This document shows, piece by piece, positions 1-6,462 of a stretch of 6,462 bases of DNA (positions are counted from its first letter, which is position 1; each line of letters begins with the position of its first letter). The stretch is from assembly GCA_017744755.1 (NCBI GenBank), contig JAGIAU010000125.1, positions 1 through 6,462 on the forward strand, in the 5' to 3' direction. Under the pieces are notes generated by a model, which saw only the letters and a list, made by a program, of their open reading frames with translations, ran no database searches and was not told where the DNA came from. A program made the translations under genes and the position numbers. Source of the stretch: Microbacteriaceae bacterium. Lineage in GTDB: Bacteria > Actinomycetota > Actinomycetes > Actinomycetales > Microbacteriaceae.

Positions 1-1
1 G

Positions 2-754
<753 letters not shown>

Positions 755-759
755 GACCG

Positions 760-1554
760 ATGGCGCAGCAGCGCGTCCCGCTCATCGCGGGCAACTGGAA
801 GATGAACCTCGACCACCTGCAGGCGATCGGCGTCGTGCAGAAGCTCGCGTGGACGCTCGAGGAGGGCAAGCACACCTACGACGCCGCGGGCGCCGAGGTC
901 GTCGTCTTCCCGCCCTTCACCGACCTCCGCTCGGTGCAGACGCTCATCGAGGGCGACCGGTTCCGCCTCGGCTTCGGGGCCCAGGACCTGTCCCAGCACG
1001 ACTCGGGCGCCTACACCGGGGAGATCTCCGGCGCGTTCCTCAAGGCCCTCAAGGCCGGCTACGTGCTCGTCGGCCACTCGGAGCGCCGTCAGTACCACGG
1101 CGAGACCGACGAGATCTGCGCCGCGAAGGTCGGCGCGGCCATCCGCCACGGCATCGTCCCCGTGCTGTGCGTCGGCGAGACGGCGGAGGACCTCGAGCGG
1201 CACGGCGCGTCCGCGGTGCCGGTCGCGCAGCTCAGGGCCGTCCTCGGAACGCTGCAGGCCGACGCGGAGCTCGTCATCGCCTACGAGCCGGTCTGGGCGA
1301 TCGGCTCCGGCCAGGCGGCGACGGCCGAGCAGGCGCAGCAGGTCTGCGCGGCGCTCCGCACCACGATCCGCGAGGTCCTGGGCGATGCGGCGGCGGACCG
1401 CACGCGCATCCTCTACGGCGGCTCCGTCAAGTCGGGGAACATCGCGGGCTTCCTCCGCGAGCCCGACATCGACGGCGCGCTCGTCGGCGGCGCCAGCCTC
1501 GACCCGGTCGAGTTCGCCGCGATCGCGCGCTTCCAGAAGCACGTCGGGGTCTGA
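760..1554 (+). CDS. tpiA: Triosephosphate isomerase
   Basis: Interconverts dihydroxyacetone phosphate and glyceraldehyde-3-phosphate in glycolysis and gluconeogenesis; a soluble (beta/alpha)8 barrel, normally a dimer. The protein has 264 residues, normal for actinobacteria. The catalytic set is complete: substrate-binding Asn12 and Lys14 in GNWKMN, the electrophile His106 in VGHSERR, and the base Glu176 in YEPVWAIGSG, which runs into the phosphate-gripping loop 6. The C-terminal phosphate-binding motifs YGGSVKSGN and LVGGASL are also present. The ATG at 760 is chosen because it puts the strand 1 motif at the usual residue 10-16 and has GGGAGG upstream. It lies 5 bases after pgk and is part of the same operon. 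A possible promoter and inverted repeat after its stop may separate it from secG in part. Nothing is missing or odd. Confidence 0.98.
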   Translation: MAQQRVPLIAGNWKMNLDHLQAIGVVQKLAWTLEEGKHTYDAAGAEVVVFPPFTDLRSVQTLIEGDRFRLGFGAQDLSQHDSGAYTGEISGAFLKALKAGYVLVGHSERRQYHGETDEICAAKVGAAIRHGIVPVLCVGETAEDLERHGASAVPVAQLRAVLGTLQADAELVIAYEPVWAIGSGQAATAEQAQQVCAALRTTIREVLGDAAADRTRILYGGSVKSGNIAGFLREPDIDGALVGGASLDPVEFAAIARFQKHVGV

Positions 1555-1556
1555 GC

Positions 1557-1562
1557 TAGACT
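1557..1562 (+). promoter_or_regulatory. Possible -10 element upstream of secG
   Basis: TAGACT, directly after the tpiA stop, matches the actinobacterial -10 pattern TANNNT. It would place a transcription start near 1569 and give secG-rbpA a short leader of about 27 bases. No convincing -35 hexamer lies 16-18 bases upstream; the nearest loose candidate, TTCCAG at 1531-1536, is 20 bases away. This is an inference from a short motif, and readthrough from tpiA alone could also drive secG. Confidence 0.3.
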
Positions 1563-1568
1563 TTCAGG

Positions 1569-1582
1569 GCCGTTCCAACGGC
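1569..1582 (+). repeat. Perfect inverted repeat in the tpiA-secG gap
   Basis: GCCGTT and AACGGC flank a CC centre, a perfect 6-bp dyad. In RNA a 4-bp GC stem with a 6-base loop is realistic. No run of T follows, so it is not a standard intrinsic terminator. It ends immediately before the secG ribosome binding site and could be a leader hairpin, an RNA-processing or stabilising element, or a protein-binding dyad; the sequence alone does not say which. Confidence 0.5.
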
Positions 1583-1590
1583 GAGAGAGG
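1583..1590 (+). promoter_or_regulatory. Ribosome binding site of secG
   Basis: GAGAGAGG is purine-rich and sits 5 bases before the GTG at 1596. It supports that GTG as the secG start. The inverted repeat at 1569-1582 abuts it on the 5' side. Confidence 0.6.
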
Positions 1591-1595
1591 GATTC

Positions 1596-1844
1596 GTGCC
1601 TGTTCTGCAGATCATCCTCCAGATCATCCTGGGGATCACCAGCCTGCTGCTGACGCTGCTCATCCTGCTCCACAAGGGACGCGGCGGCGGGCTCTCGGAC
1701 ATGTTCGGCGGCGGCGTGACCTCGAGCCTCGGCGCCTCCGGCGTCGCCGAGCGGAACCTGAACCGGATCACGATCATCCTCGGCGTCGTCTGGATCGTGA
1801 GCATCGTCGTGCTCGGGATCATCGCGAAGTACGCGGGCGCGTAG
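1596..1844 (+). CDS. secG: Preprotein translocase subunit SecG
   Basis: Small inner-membrane subunit of the SecYEG translocon that assists SecA-driven export of unfolded proteins. The 82-residue protein has the family layout: a first hydrophobic helix at about residues 3-25 rich in Ile and Leu, then HKGRGGGLSDMFGGG (26-40), the conserved glycine-rich loop with its SDMFGGG core, then a second hydrophobic helix at about 58-77. The start is GTG, supported by a purine-rich ribosome binding site 5 bases upstream and by the normal family length. It follows tpiA by 41 bases and precedes rbpA by 43. The pgk-tpiA-secG order is a widespread bacterial arrangement, so its presence among glycolytic genes is expected. 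It may be expressed both by readthrough and from its own weak promoter in the gap. Confidence 0.95.
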   Translation: MPVLQIILQIILGITSLLLTLLILLHKGRGGGLSDMFGGGVTSSLGASGVAERNLNRITIILGVVWIVSIVVLGIIAKYAGA

Positions 1845-1875
1845 CCCGAAGGACTCCGAAGAACACGGAACGCGC

Positions 1876-1883
1876 GAAGGGGA
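1876..1883 (+). promoter_or_regulatory. Ribosome binding site of rbpA
   Basis: GAAGGGGA lies 4 bases before the GTG at 1888 and fixes the rbpA start at that GTG rather than the in-frame GTG at 1924 or ATG at 1939, which would remove the conserved IRGSR tail. The whole secG-rbpA gap is purine-rich, and no clear promoter was seen in it. Confidence 0.6.
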
Positions 1884-1887
1884 CGGC

Positions 1888-2244
1888 GTGGCGACTGGCG
1901 GCAGTGCGATCAGGGGATCGCGAGTGGGCGCAGGCCCGATGGGCGAGCAGGACCGCGGCATCACCGCGGAGCGGATCGCCGTCTCCTACTGGGACGGGCT
2001 CGGGAACGAGACGGTGCGCTACTTCGCCGCCGGGCTCCCCGACGAGGAGATCCCGATGACGATCGACTCGCCGACCTCGGGCCTCCCCGCCGGTCGGGAC
2101 AAGGCGAACCCGCCGTCGCTGTCGAAGGCCGAGCCGTACAAGACGCACCTCGCATACGTGAAGGAGCGCCGCACGGACGCCGAGGCGGAGCAGCTCCTCG
2201 AGGAGGCGCTGCAGCAGCTCCGCTCGCGCCGCGGCGAGGCCTGA
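1888..2244 (+). CDS. rbpA: RNA polymerase-binding protein RbpA
   Basis: Actinobacterial general transcription factor that binds core RNA polymerase and the principal sigma factor and stabilises open complexes. The 118-residue protein shows the family parts in order: an N-terminal tail with AIRGSRVGA (residues 7-15), a small beta core at about 25-78 that includes EEIPMTIDSPTSGL, a linker with RDK and PYK basic residues, and a C-terminal sigma-interacting helix region with KTHLAYVKERRT (85-96) and QLLEEALQQLRSRR (102-115). The TH and ERR positions align with TH and ERR of Mycobacterium RbpA. GTG at 1888 is chosen for its ribosome binding site and because it retains the full N-terminal tail. There are no cysteines, so it cannot use the Cys-based zinc site known from the Streptomyces protein. 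It ends 9 bases from the convergent pgl stop. Confidence 0.93.
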   Translation: MATGGSAIRGSRVGAGPMGEQDRGITAERIAVSYWDGLGNETVRYFAAGLPDEEIPMTIDSPTSGLPAGRDKANPPSLSKAEPYKTHLAYVKERRTDAEAEQLLEEALQQLRSRRGEA

Positions 2245-2257
2245 GCCGGCCGCTCAG
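2241..2257. terminator. Inverted repeat spanning both convergent stop codons; possible bidirectional terminator
   Basis: CTGAGC (2241-2246) and GCTCAG (2252-2257) form a perfect 6-bp dyad around the 5 bases CGGCC. The rbpA stop TGA (2242-2244) is in the left arm, and the pgl stop (TCA on this strand, 2254-2256) is in the right arm. It is the only dyad I found in the convergent junction and so a candidate shared terminator. The stem is short and no T-run follows on either strand, so termination activity is uncertain and may depend on Rho. Confidence 0.35.
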
Positions 2258-3048
2258 CGCTCGTCGGCGGAGGTCCAGAACTCGCCCGGGTCGATGAGCC
2301 GCTGCGGCACGTCCGCGGCCGCGGCGCGGTCCACGTGGATGGTCGTCCGGCGACGCGCCTTGACGCCGGCGAGCGGCACCTCGTCCGGACTGGCTCCGGC
2401 GAGCGCGAGGCCGAGCACGGAGGCCTTGTCGGCCCCCGCGAGGACGACGACGACCCGCGCGGAGGAGTTGATCACCGGGAGCGTCAGCGTGAGGCGCTCC
2501 GGCGGCGGCTTGGGGGAGTTGCGGACCGGGACGACGGTCTTCACGGTCTCCCGGACGGTCGGCGTGCCGGGGAAGATCGAGCAGATGTGCCCGTCCGGGC
2601 CGACGCCGAGGAACGTGATGTCGAACGGCGGCAGCGGGAGATGGTCCGGCGCCGCGGCCGCGAGCTCGGCGGCGTACGCCTCCGCGGCCTCGTCGAGCGT
2701 GAGGCCCTCGCCGTCGGCGGGGAAGGGGTGCACGCGCGCCTCGTCGACCGGGATGTGGTCGAGCAGGGCCTCACGGGCCTGGCGGTCGTTCCGCTCCTCG
2801 TCCCCCCGGGGGAGCCAGCGCTCGTCGCCCCACCAGAACGACACGCGGTCCCAGCGCACCGAGTCGCGGTTCGCCGAGGCGTTGATCGCCGCGAGCACGC
2901 CGATGCCGATGGAGCCGCCCGTGAGGACGACGTTCGCCTCGTCGAACTCGCCGATGACCTGGTTCAGCCTCGCGATGACGCGTTCCGCGGTCGCGGACTG
3001 GAGCGCGGCGGGATCTTCGTGGACGTGGATTCGGGGTTCGGTCGTCAC
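2254..3048 (-). CDS. pgl: 6-phosphogluconolactonase
   Basis: Hydrolyses 6-phosphogluconolactone to 6-phosphogluconate, the second step of the oxidative pentose phosphate pathway, in the cytoplasm. The protein has 264 residues, normal for the SugarP_isomerase/NagB-like Pgl family. Motifs in order: VLTGGSIGIGVL (residues 41-52), a phosphate-binding loop; FWWGDERWLP (71-80), the conserved WGDER signature; and FLGVGPDGHICSIFPG (146-161), the GxGxDGH active-site loop with His154. The start is GTG at 3048. An in-frame TAG at 3058-3060 lies only three codons upstream, so no earlier start is possible. GTGA overlaps the opcA stop by 4 bases, and GGAAGG abuts the GTG directly, so reinitiation after opcA is the likely way it is translated. 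It is the last gene of the pgi-zwf-opcA-pgl operon and converges on rbpA. Confidence 0.96.
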   Translation of the reverse strand: MTTEPRIHVHEDPAALQSATAERVIARLNQVIGEFDEANVVLTGGSIGIGVLAAINASANRDSVRWDRVSFWWGDERWLPRGDEERNDRQAREALLDHIPVDEARVHPFPADGEGLTLDEAAEAYAAELAAAAPDHLPLPPFDITFLGVGPDGHICSIFPGTPTVRETVKTVVPVRNSPKPPPERLTLTLPVINSSARVVVVLAGADKASVLGLALAGASPDEVPLAGVKARRRTTIHVDRAAAADVPQRLIDPGEFWTSADER

Positions 3049-3986
3049 CCTTCCACACTAACCGCGACCGGGAGGGCCCTCGTCACGACCGACTCGTAGA
3101 CCTCGTCGGGGTCGAGGCGGCGGAGCTCCTCGGCGAGGCACTCGCGGATGGTGCGGCGCGGGATCGTGATCTCGTGCTGCGGCTGCCCCGGCTGGGTGAG
3201 GCGGATCGTCTGGCCCGAGATGCGGGCGAGCTCGATCGTGCCGCCGGCGCGATGCAGGCGGACCGCGTGGATGCCTTCCACCTGGTCGGCGTCGACGGGC
3301 TCGGAGAGCGTCACGGGCGCCTCGAGCTGCTGACCGAGCCACGCGCCGAGGAGCCGCAGCGAGGGGGAGCCGAGCGAGCCGACGACGTCCACGGACTCGA
3401 CGGGCTCGTAGGGCGGCTGGTCGAGCACGGCGGCGAGCTGGGAGCGCCACAGCGTCACGCGGGTCCAGGCGAAGTCGGTGTCGCCAGGGGTGTGGCTGCG
3501 CGAGAGCGCCGCGCAGGCCTCATCCACGTCGGCGCGCGTCGCGGCGTCCGTGATGCGGCGCTGCGCGATGCGGCCGAGCGGCGACTCCGCCGGCACGTCC
3601 GGGGCGTCGTGCGACCACCACACGACGACGGGCGCATCGGGCAGCAGCAGGCCGGTGACGATCGACTCCTCGTCGGCGCCCGCGTCGCCCTTGCCGCGCA
3701 CGACGATGACCTCGCTCGCGCCGGCGTCGCCGCCGATCCGGATCTGAGCGTCGAGGCGCGGCGCGGCGGCGTCCGCGTCGGCGGAGCGCGAGAGCACGAT
3801 GACGCGCATCGGGTGCTCGCGCGAGGCCGCGTTCGCCGCGTCGATCGTGACCTCCTCGACCGAGGGGTCGGTCGAGATGACGAGGGTCAGCACGCGGCCG
3901 AGGGCCACCGCGCCGCCCTCGTCGCGGAGCCGGACGAGCGTCTTCGAGATGGCCGAGACGGTCGTGTTGGGCAGGTCGACGATCAT
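3045..3986 (-). CDS. opcA: Glucose-6-phosphate dehydrogenase assembly protein OpcA
   Basis: Actinobacterial (and cyanobacterial) partner of G6PDH, needed for its assembly or full activity; it has no known catalytic reaction of its own. The 313-residue product is typical in length for actinobacterial OpcA. Recognisable family segments are the N-terminus MIVDLPNTTVSAISKTLVRL, GLLLPDAPVVVWWSHDAP (residues 112-129), PLGRIAQRRITDA (136-148) and DTDFAWTRVTLWRSQLA (169-185). No signal peptide or membrane helix is apparent. ATG at 3986 is supported by GGAGG five bases upstream and by the 4-base ATGA overlap with the zwf stop. The gene sits between its functional partner zwf and pgl, as usual in actinobacteria. 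Its C-terminus overlaps the pgl start by 4 bases. Identification rests on remembered family sequence and strong context. Confidence 0.94.
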   Translation of the reverse strand: MIVDLPNTTVSAISKTLVRLRDEGGAVALGRVLTLVISTDPSVEEVTIDAANAASREHPMRVIVLSRSADADAAAPRLDAQIRIGGDAGASEVIVVRGKGDAGADEESIVTGLLLPDAPVVVWWSHDAPDVPAESPLGRIAQRRITDAATRADVDEACAALSRSHTPGDTDFAWTRVTLWRSQLAAVLDQPPYEPVESVDVVGSLGSPSLRLLGAWLGQQLEAPVTLSEPVDADQVEGIHAVRLHRAGGTIELARISGQTIRLTQPGQPQHEITIPRRTIRECLAEELRRLDPDEVYESVVTRALPVAVSVEG

Positions 3987-5527
3987 GGGAGCCTCCAGCT
4001 CCGGCCGTCCGCGGCCATGAGTCGCTCGGCCGACGCGGGACCCCAGGTGCCCGGCCGGTACTGCTCCACGGGGCCGCCCTGCGCGGCCCAGAACGCCTCG
4101 ATCGGGTCGAGGATCTTCCAGGACAGCTCGACCTCCTCGTGGCGCGGGAAGAGCGGCGGGTCGCCGAGCAGCACGTCGAGGATGAGCCGCTCGTACGCCT
4201 CCGGGCTCTGCTCGGTGAACGCGTGCCCGTAGCCGAAGTCCATCGTCACGTCGCGCACCTGCATCCCCGCGCCCGGCACCTTCGAGCCGAAGCGGATCGT
4301 GACGCCCTCATCGGGCTGCACGCGGATGACGAGCGCGTTCTGCCCGAGGGACCCCGTCTGCGAGGGGGCGAACAGGTACTGCGGGGCGCGCTTGAACACG
4401 ACCGCGATCTCCGTCACGCGGCGTCCGAGCCGCTTGCCGGCGCGCAGGTAGAACGGGACGCCCGCCCAGCGGCGCGTGTCGATGTCGAGCCGCATCGCCG
4501 CGTAGGTCTCCGTCGTCGAGTGCGGGTCCATGCCCTGCTCCTCGAGGAAGCCGGTCACGCGGTCGCCGCCCTGCCAGCCGGACGCGTACTGGCCGCGCGC
4601 GGTGTACGTTCCGAGGTCCTTCGGCAGCCGGACCGCGGAGAGCACCTTCTCCTTCTCGGCACGGAGATCCGCGGCGTTGAAGGACACCGGCTCCTCCATC
4701 GCGGTGAGCGCGAGGAGCTGGAGGAGGTGGTTCTGGATGACGTCGCGGGCGGCGCCGACGCCGTCGTAGTAGCCCGCGCGGCCCCCGACGCCGATGTCCT
4801 CGGCCATCGTGATCTGCACGTGGTCGACGTAGTTCGCGTTCCAGATGGGCTCGTAGAGCATGTTCGCGAAGCGGAGCGCCAGGATGTTCTGGACGGTCTC
4901 CTTGCCGAGGTAGTGGTCGATGCGGAAGACCGAGTCCGGGGGGAACACGCTCGAGACGACGTCGTTCAGCTCTCGCGCCGAGGCGAGGTCGTGGCCGAAC
5001 GGCTTCTCGATGACGACGCGGCGCCACTGGCCCTCGACCGGCAGCGCGAGCCCGGAGTCGCGGAGCTGCTCCGTGACGATGGGGAACGACTTCGGCGGGA
5101 TGGACAGGTAGAACACGTGGTTGCCCATCGTGCCGCGCTCCCGGTCGAGCGTCTCGATCGTCTCGCGGAGCTTCGCGAAGGCGGCGTTGTCGTCGAAGTC
5201 GCCCGCGACGAAGCGGATGCCCTTCGCGAGCTGCTTCCAGACGTCCTCGTCGAACGGCGTGCGGGCGTGCTCGCGGACCGCGTCATGCACGATCTGCGCG
5301 AAGTCCTCGTCCGCCCAGTCGCGGCGCGCGAAGCCGACGAGCGCGAAGCCCGGAGGCAGCAGGCCGCGGTTCGCGAGGTCGTACACCGCCGGCATGAGCT
5401 TCTTCCGGCTGAGGTCGCCGGTCACGCCGAAGATGACGAGGCCGGACGGTCCCGCGATGCGGTTGAGCCGGCGGTCCGCCTCGAGCCGGAGCGGGTTCCG
5501 GCCCGGCCCGATCGGCGCCGGGCTCAT
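3983..5527 (-). CDS. zwf: Glucose-6-phosphate 1-dehydrogenase
   Basis: Oxidises glucose-6-phosphate to 6-phosphogluconolactone with reduction of NADP+ (or NAD+), the entry step of the oxidative pentose phosphate pathway. It has 514 residues, a normal length. Visible motifs are FGVTGDLSRKKL (residues 33-44), the Rossmann dinucleotide fingerprint; EKPFG (174-178); FRIDHYLGKE (201-210), the substrate-binding signature with Asp204, His205 and Lys209; and RDVIQNHLLQ, where His267 corresponds to the catalytic base (His240 in the Leuconostoc enzyme). The C-terminal alpha/beta domain is complete, with FYLRAGKRL. ATG at 5527 is chosen because it overlaps the pgi stop as ATGA and gives the expected N-terminus; the same frame stays open upstream inside pgi, but that extension is pgi antiframe noise. 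It is coupled downstream to opcA by another ATGA overlap. All catalytic residues are present. Confidence 0.97.
   Translation of the reverse strand: MSPAPIGPGRNPLRLEADRRLNRIAGPSGLVIFGVTGDLSRKKLMPAVYDLANRGLLPPGFALVGFARRDWADEDFAQIVHDAVREHARTPFDEDVWKQLAKGIRFVAGDFDDNAAFAKLRETIETLDRERGTMGNHVFYLSIPPKSFPIVTEQLRDSGLALPVEGQWRRVVIEKPFGHDLASARELNDVVSSVFPPDSVFRIDHYLGKETVQNILALRFANMLYEPIWNANYVDHVQITMAEDIGVGGRAGYYDGVGAARDVIQNHLLQLLALTAMEEPVSFNAADLRAEKEKVLSAVRLPKDLGTYTARGQYASGWQGGDRVTGFLEEQGMDPHSTTETYAAMRLDIDTRRWAGVPFYLRAGKRLGRRVTEIAVVFKRAPQYLFAPSQTGSLGQNALVIRVQPDEGVTIRFGSKVPGAGMQVRDVTMDFGYGHAFTEQSPEAYERLILDVLLGDPPLFPRHEEVELSWKILDPIEAFWAAQGGPVEQYRPGTWGPASAERLMAADGRSWRLP
3992..3996 (-). promoter_or_regulatory. 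Ribosome binding site of opcA
   Basis: On the minus strand GGAGG lies five bases before the opcA ATG, inside the last codons of zwf. It is the strongest Shine-Dalgarno match seen in the leftward operon, suggesting opcA can load ribosomes itself as well as by coupling to zwf. Confidence 0.65.
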
Positions 5528-6462
5528 CCCGCCGCCACGGGGAGGATGGCGGCCGGGTCGGCCGCGGGCACCTCGATCGTGAGCACCGGCCTGCCGTGGT
5601 CCTGCAGCACCTTGGCGTCGCCGGCCGCCTGGGCCCGGATGACCTGGCCGAAGGTGAACGGACGGTCCGGGATGTCGACGTCGACCGACTCGGTCCCGAC
5701 GAGCTGGAGGAACACGCCCTGCGCGGGGCCGCCCTTGTGGTACTGGCCGGTCGAGTGCAGGAAGCGCGGACCCCAGCCGAAGGTGACGGGCCGGCCGGTG
5801 CGCGCCGCGAGGATCGCCCGGAGCTGCTCGAGCTCCGGGTGGTCGATGCGGTCGAGGTAGGCCTGCACGGCGACGTAGCCGTCGGCCGGCACCTGGGCGA
5901 GCAGCCCGGCGAGCGGCTCCGCCGCCTCCGAGATGCCGACGCCGGGCGGCGGGGGCGTCAGGTCGTCGATGAGCGCGCGCGCCGCGACCTTCGCCGACTC
6001 GACGTCGGGCTGGTCGAAGGGGTTGATGCCGAGCAGCCGGCCGGCGACCGCGGTCGCGACCTCCCACGCCATGAACTGCGCGCCGAGCGTGCCGGCGACC
6101 TCGATCTCCTCGTCGGCGACGACGCGGGTGTCGGAGAACGCGCCGACGAGGCGCACGATCTGCAGATCCGGCAGGCCGAGCGAGAGCTCCGGCGCGTCGC
6201 GCTCGAGGACGACGGGGAGGATGCCGGTGCCGAGCTTGCCGGTCGACTCCGCGATGAGCTGCTCGACCCAGGCGCCGAAGCCGACGATGTGCGTGCCGTC
6301 CGAGACGATGCCGAGCTTGTCCTTGCGCGGCTGCGCGCCCGCGATCGCCGCGCCGAGCATGAGGCCCGGATTCGTCGGCAGGTCGACGGCGAGCGTCAGC
6401 AGCGAGGCCTCCGCCTCGTCGAGCAGCTCGCTGATGTCCGCGCCGGCGAGGCCGGACGGGAC
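5524..6462 (-). CDS. pgi: Glucose-6-phosphate isomerase, C-terminal part (5' end cut by window)
   Basis: Interconverts glucose-6-phosphate and fructose-6-phosphate at the glycolysis/pentose-phosphate branch point. The frame is open through the right edge, and 312 residues are visible of about 530-550 for a stand-alone enzyme. The readable part upstream of Met at 6360 continues the protein (including VDLPTNPGL), so that Met is internal. Visible motifs are ESTGKLGTGILPVV, NPFDQPDVESAK (FDQ onward at 5989-6018), the equivalent of the second PGI signature with its conserved Lys, and FLHSTGQYHKGG (HST onward at 5728-5757). The last motif after the FDQ signature marks the isomerase class shared with cyanobacteria and with transaldolase-isomerase fusions, not the E. 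coli class. A fused N-terminal transaldolase cannot be excluded from this window. The stop overlaps the zwf start as ATGA. The operon promoter lies outside. Confidence 0.93.
   Translation of the reverse strand, partial: VPSGLAGADISELLDEAEASLLTLAVDLPTNPGLMLGAAIAGAQPRKDKLGIVSDGTHIVGFGAWVEQLIAESTGKLGTGILPVVLERDAPELSLGLPDLQIVRLVGAFSDTRVVADEEIEVAGTLGAQFMAWEVATAVAGRLLGINPFDQPDVESAKVAARALIDDLTPPPPGVGISEAAEPLAGLLAQVPADGYVAVQAYLDRIDHPELEQLRAILAARTGRPVTFGWGPRFLHSTGQYHKGGPAQGVFLQLVGTESVDVDIPDRPFTFGQVIRAQAAGDAKVLQDHGRPVLTIEVPAADPAAILPVAAG

Noticed and set aside
1846..1861. CCGAAG direct repeat, two copies 10 bases apart, in the secG-rbpA gap
   Set aside because: Six-base repeats in a short purine-rich leader are expected by chance, and there is no third copy or dyad.
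1867..1892. GGAAC at 1867-1871 as a SigR/SigH-type -35 for rbpA, since rbpA is SigR-controlled in Streptomyces
   Set aside because: No GTT -10 follows at 16-19 bases; the sequence there is the rbpA start codon region. The five-base match alone is not evidence.
4139..5860. Long open frame on the plus strand across zwf and the end of pgi (573 codons)
   Set aside because: It is antisense to zwf, whose motifs are intact. The translation is a compositionally biased Arg/Val/Glu/Leu string with no recognisable domain.
5528..6067. In-frame upstream extension of zwf by 180 codons
   Set aside because: It overlaps pgi completely, reads as Arg/Pro/Gly-rich noise, and the ATG at 5527 gives the expected G6PDH N-terminus and an ATGA overlap.

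Overview
This window is a housekeeping carbon-metabolism locus from a high-GC Gram-positive bacterium (Actinomycetota). The protein sequences and gene order look most like the family Microbacteriaceae; that assignment comes from memory of the families, not from a search. Supporting signs are the strong G/C bias at third codon positions, three GTG starts among the six visible starts, and the presence of rbpA and opcA, both essentially restricted to actinobacteria.

The left half reads rightward: the 3' part of pgk (phosphoglycerate kinase, cut by the left edge), tpiA (triosephosphate isomerase), secG (a small subunit of the Sec translocon) and rbpA (RNA polymerase-binding protein). The gaps are 5, 41 and 43 bases. 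The tpiA-secG gap holds a possible -10 element and a perfect 6-bp inverted repeat just ahead of the secG ribosome binding site.

The right half reads leftward: pgi (glucose-6-phosphate isomerase, cut by the right edge), zwf (glucose-6-phosphate dehydrogenase), opcA (G6PDH assembly/activator protein) and pgl (6-phosphogluconolactonase). Each junction is a 4-base stop/start overlap (ATGA, ATGA, GTGA), so the four genes form a tight, probably translationally coupled operon. Its promoter lies beyond the right edge.

The two halves converge at rbpA and pgl, whose stop codons are only nine bases apart and sit inside one small inverted repeat. Functionally, pgi interconverts glucose-6-P and fructose-6-P, zwf with OpcA commits glucose-6-P to the oxidative pentose phosphate pathway with NAD(P)H production, and pgl hydrolyses the lactone. 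tpiA and pgk belong to the lower, triose part of glycolysis. All genes appear intact apart from the two cut by the window edges. I found no mobile element, CRISPR array, RNA gene or novel defence or biosynthetic system. The points worth a second look are small: the secG leader, the compact convergent junction, a cysteine-free RbpA, the overlap architecture, the constrained pgl start and the class of Pgi.
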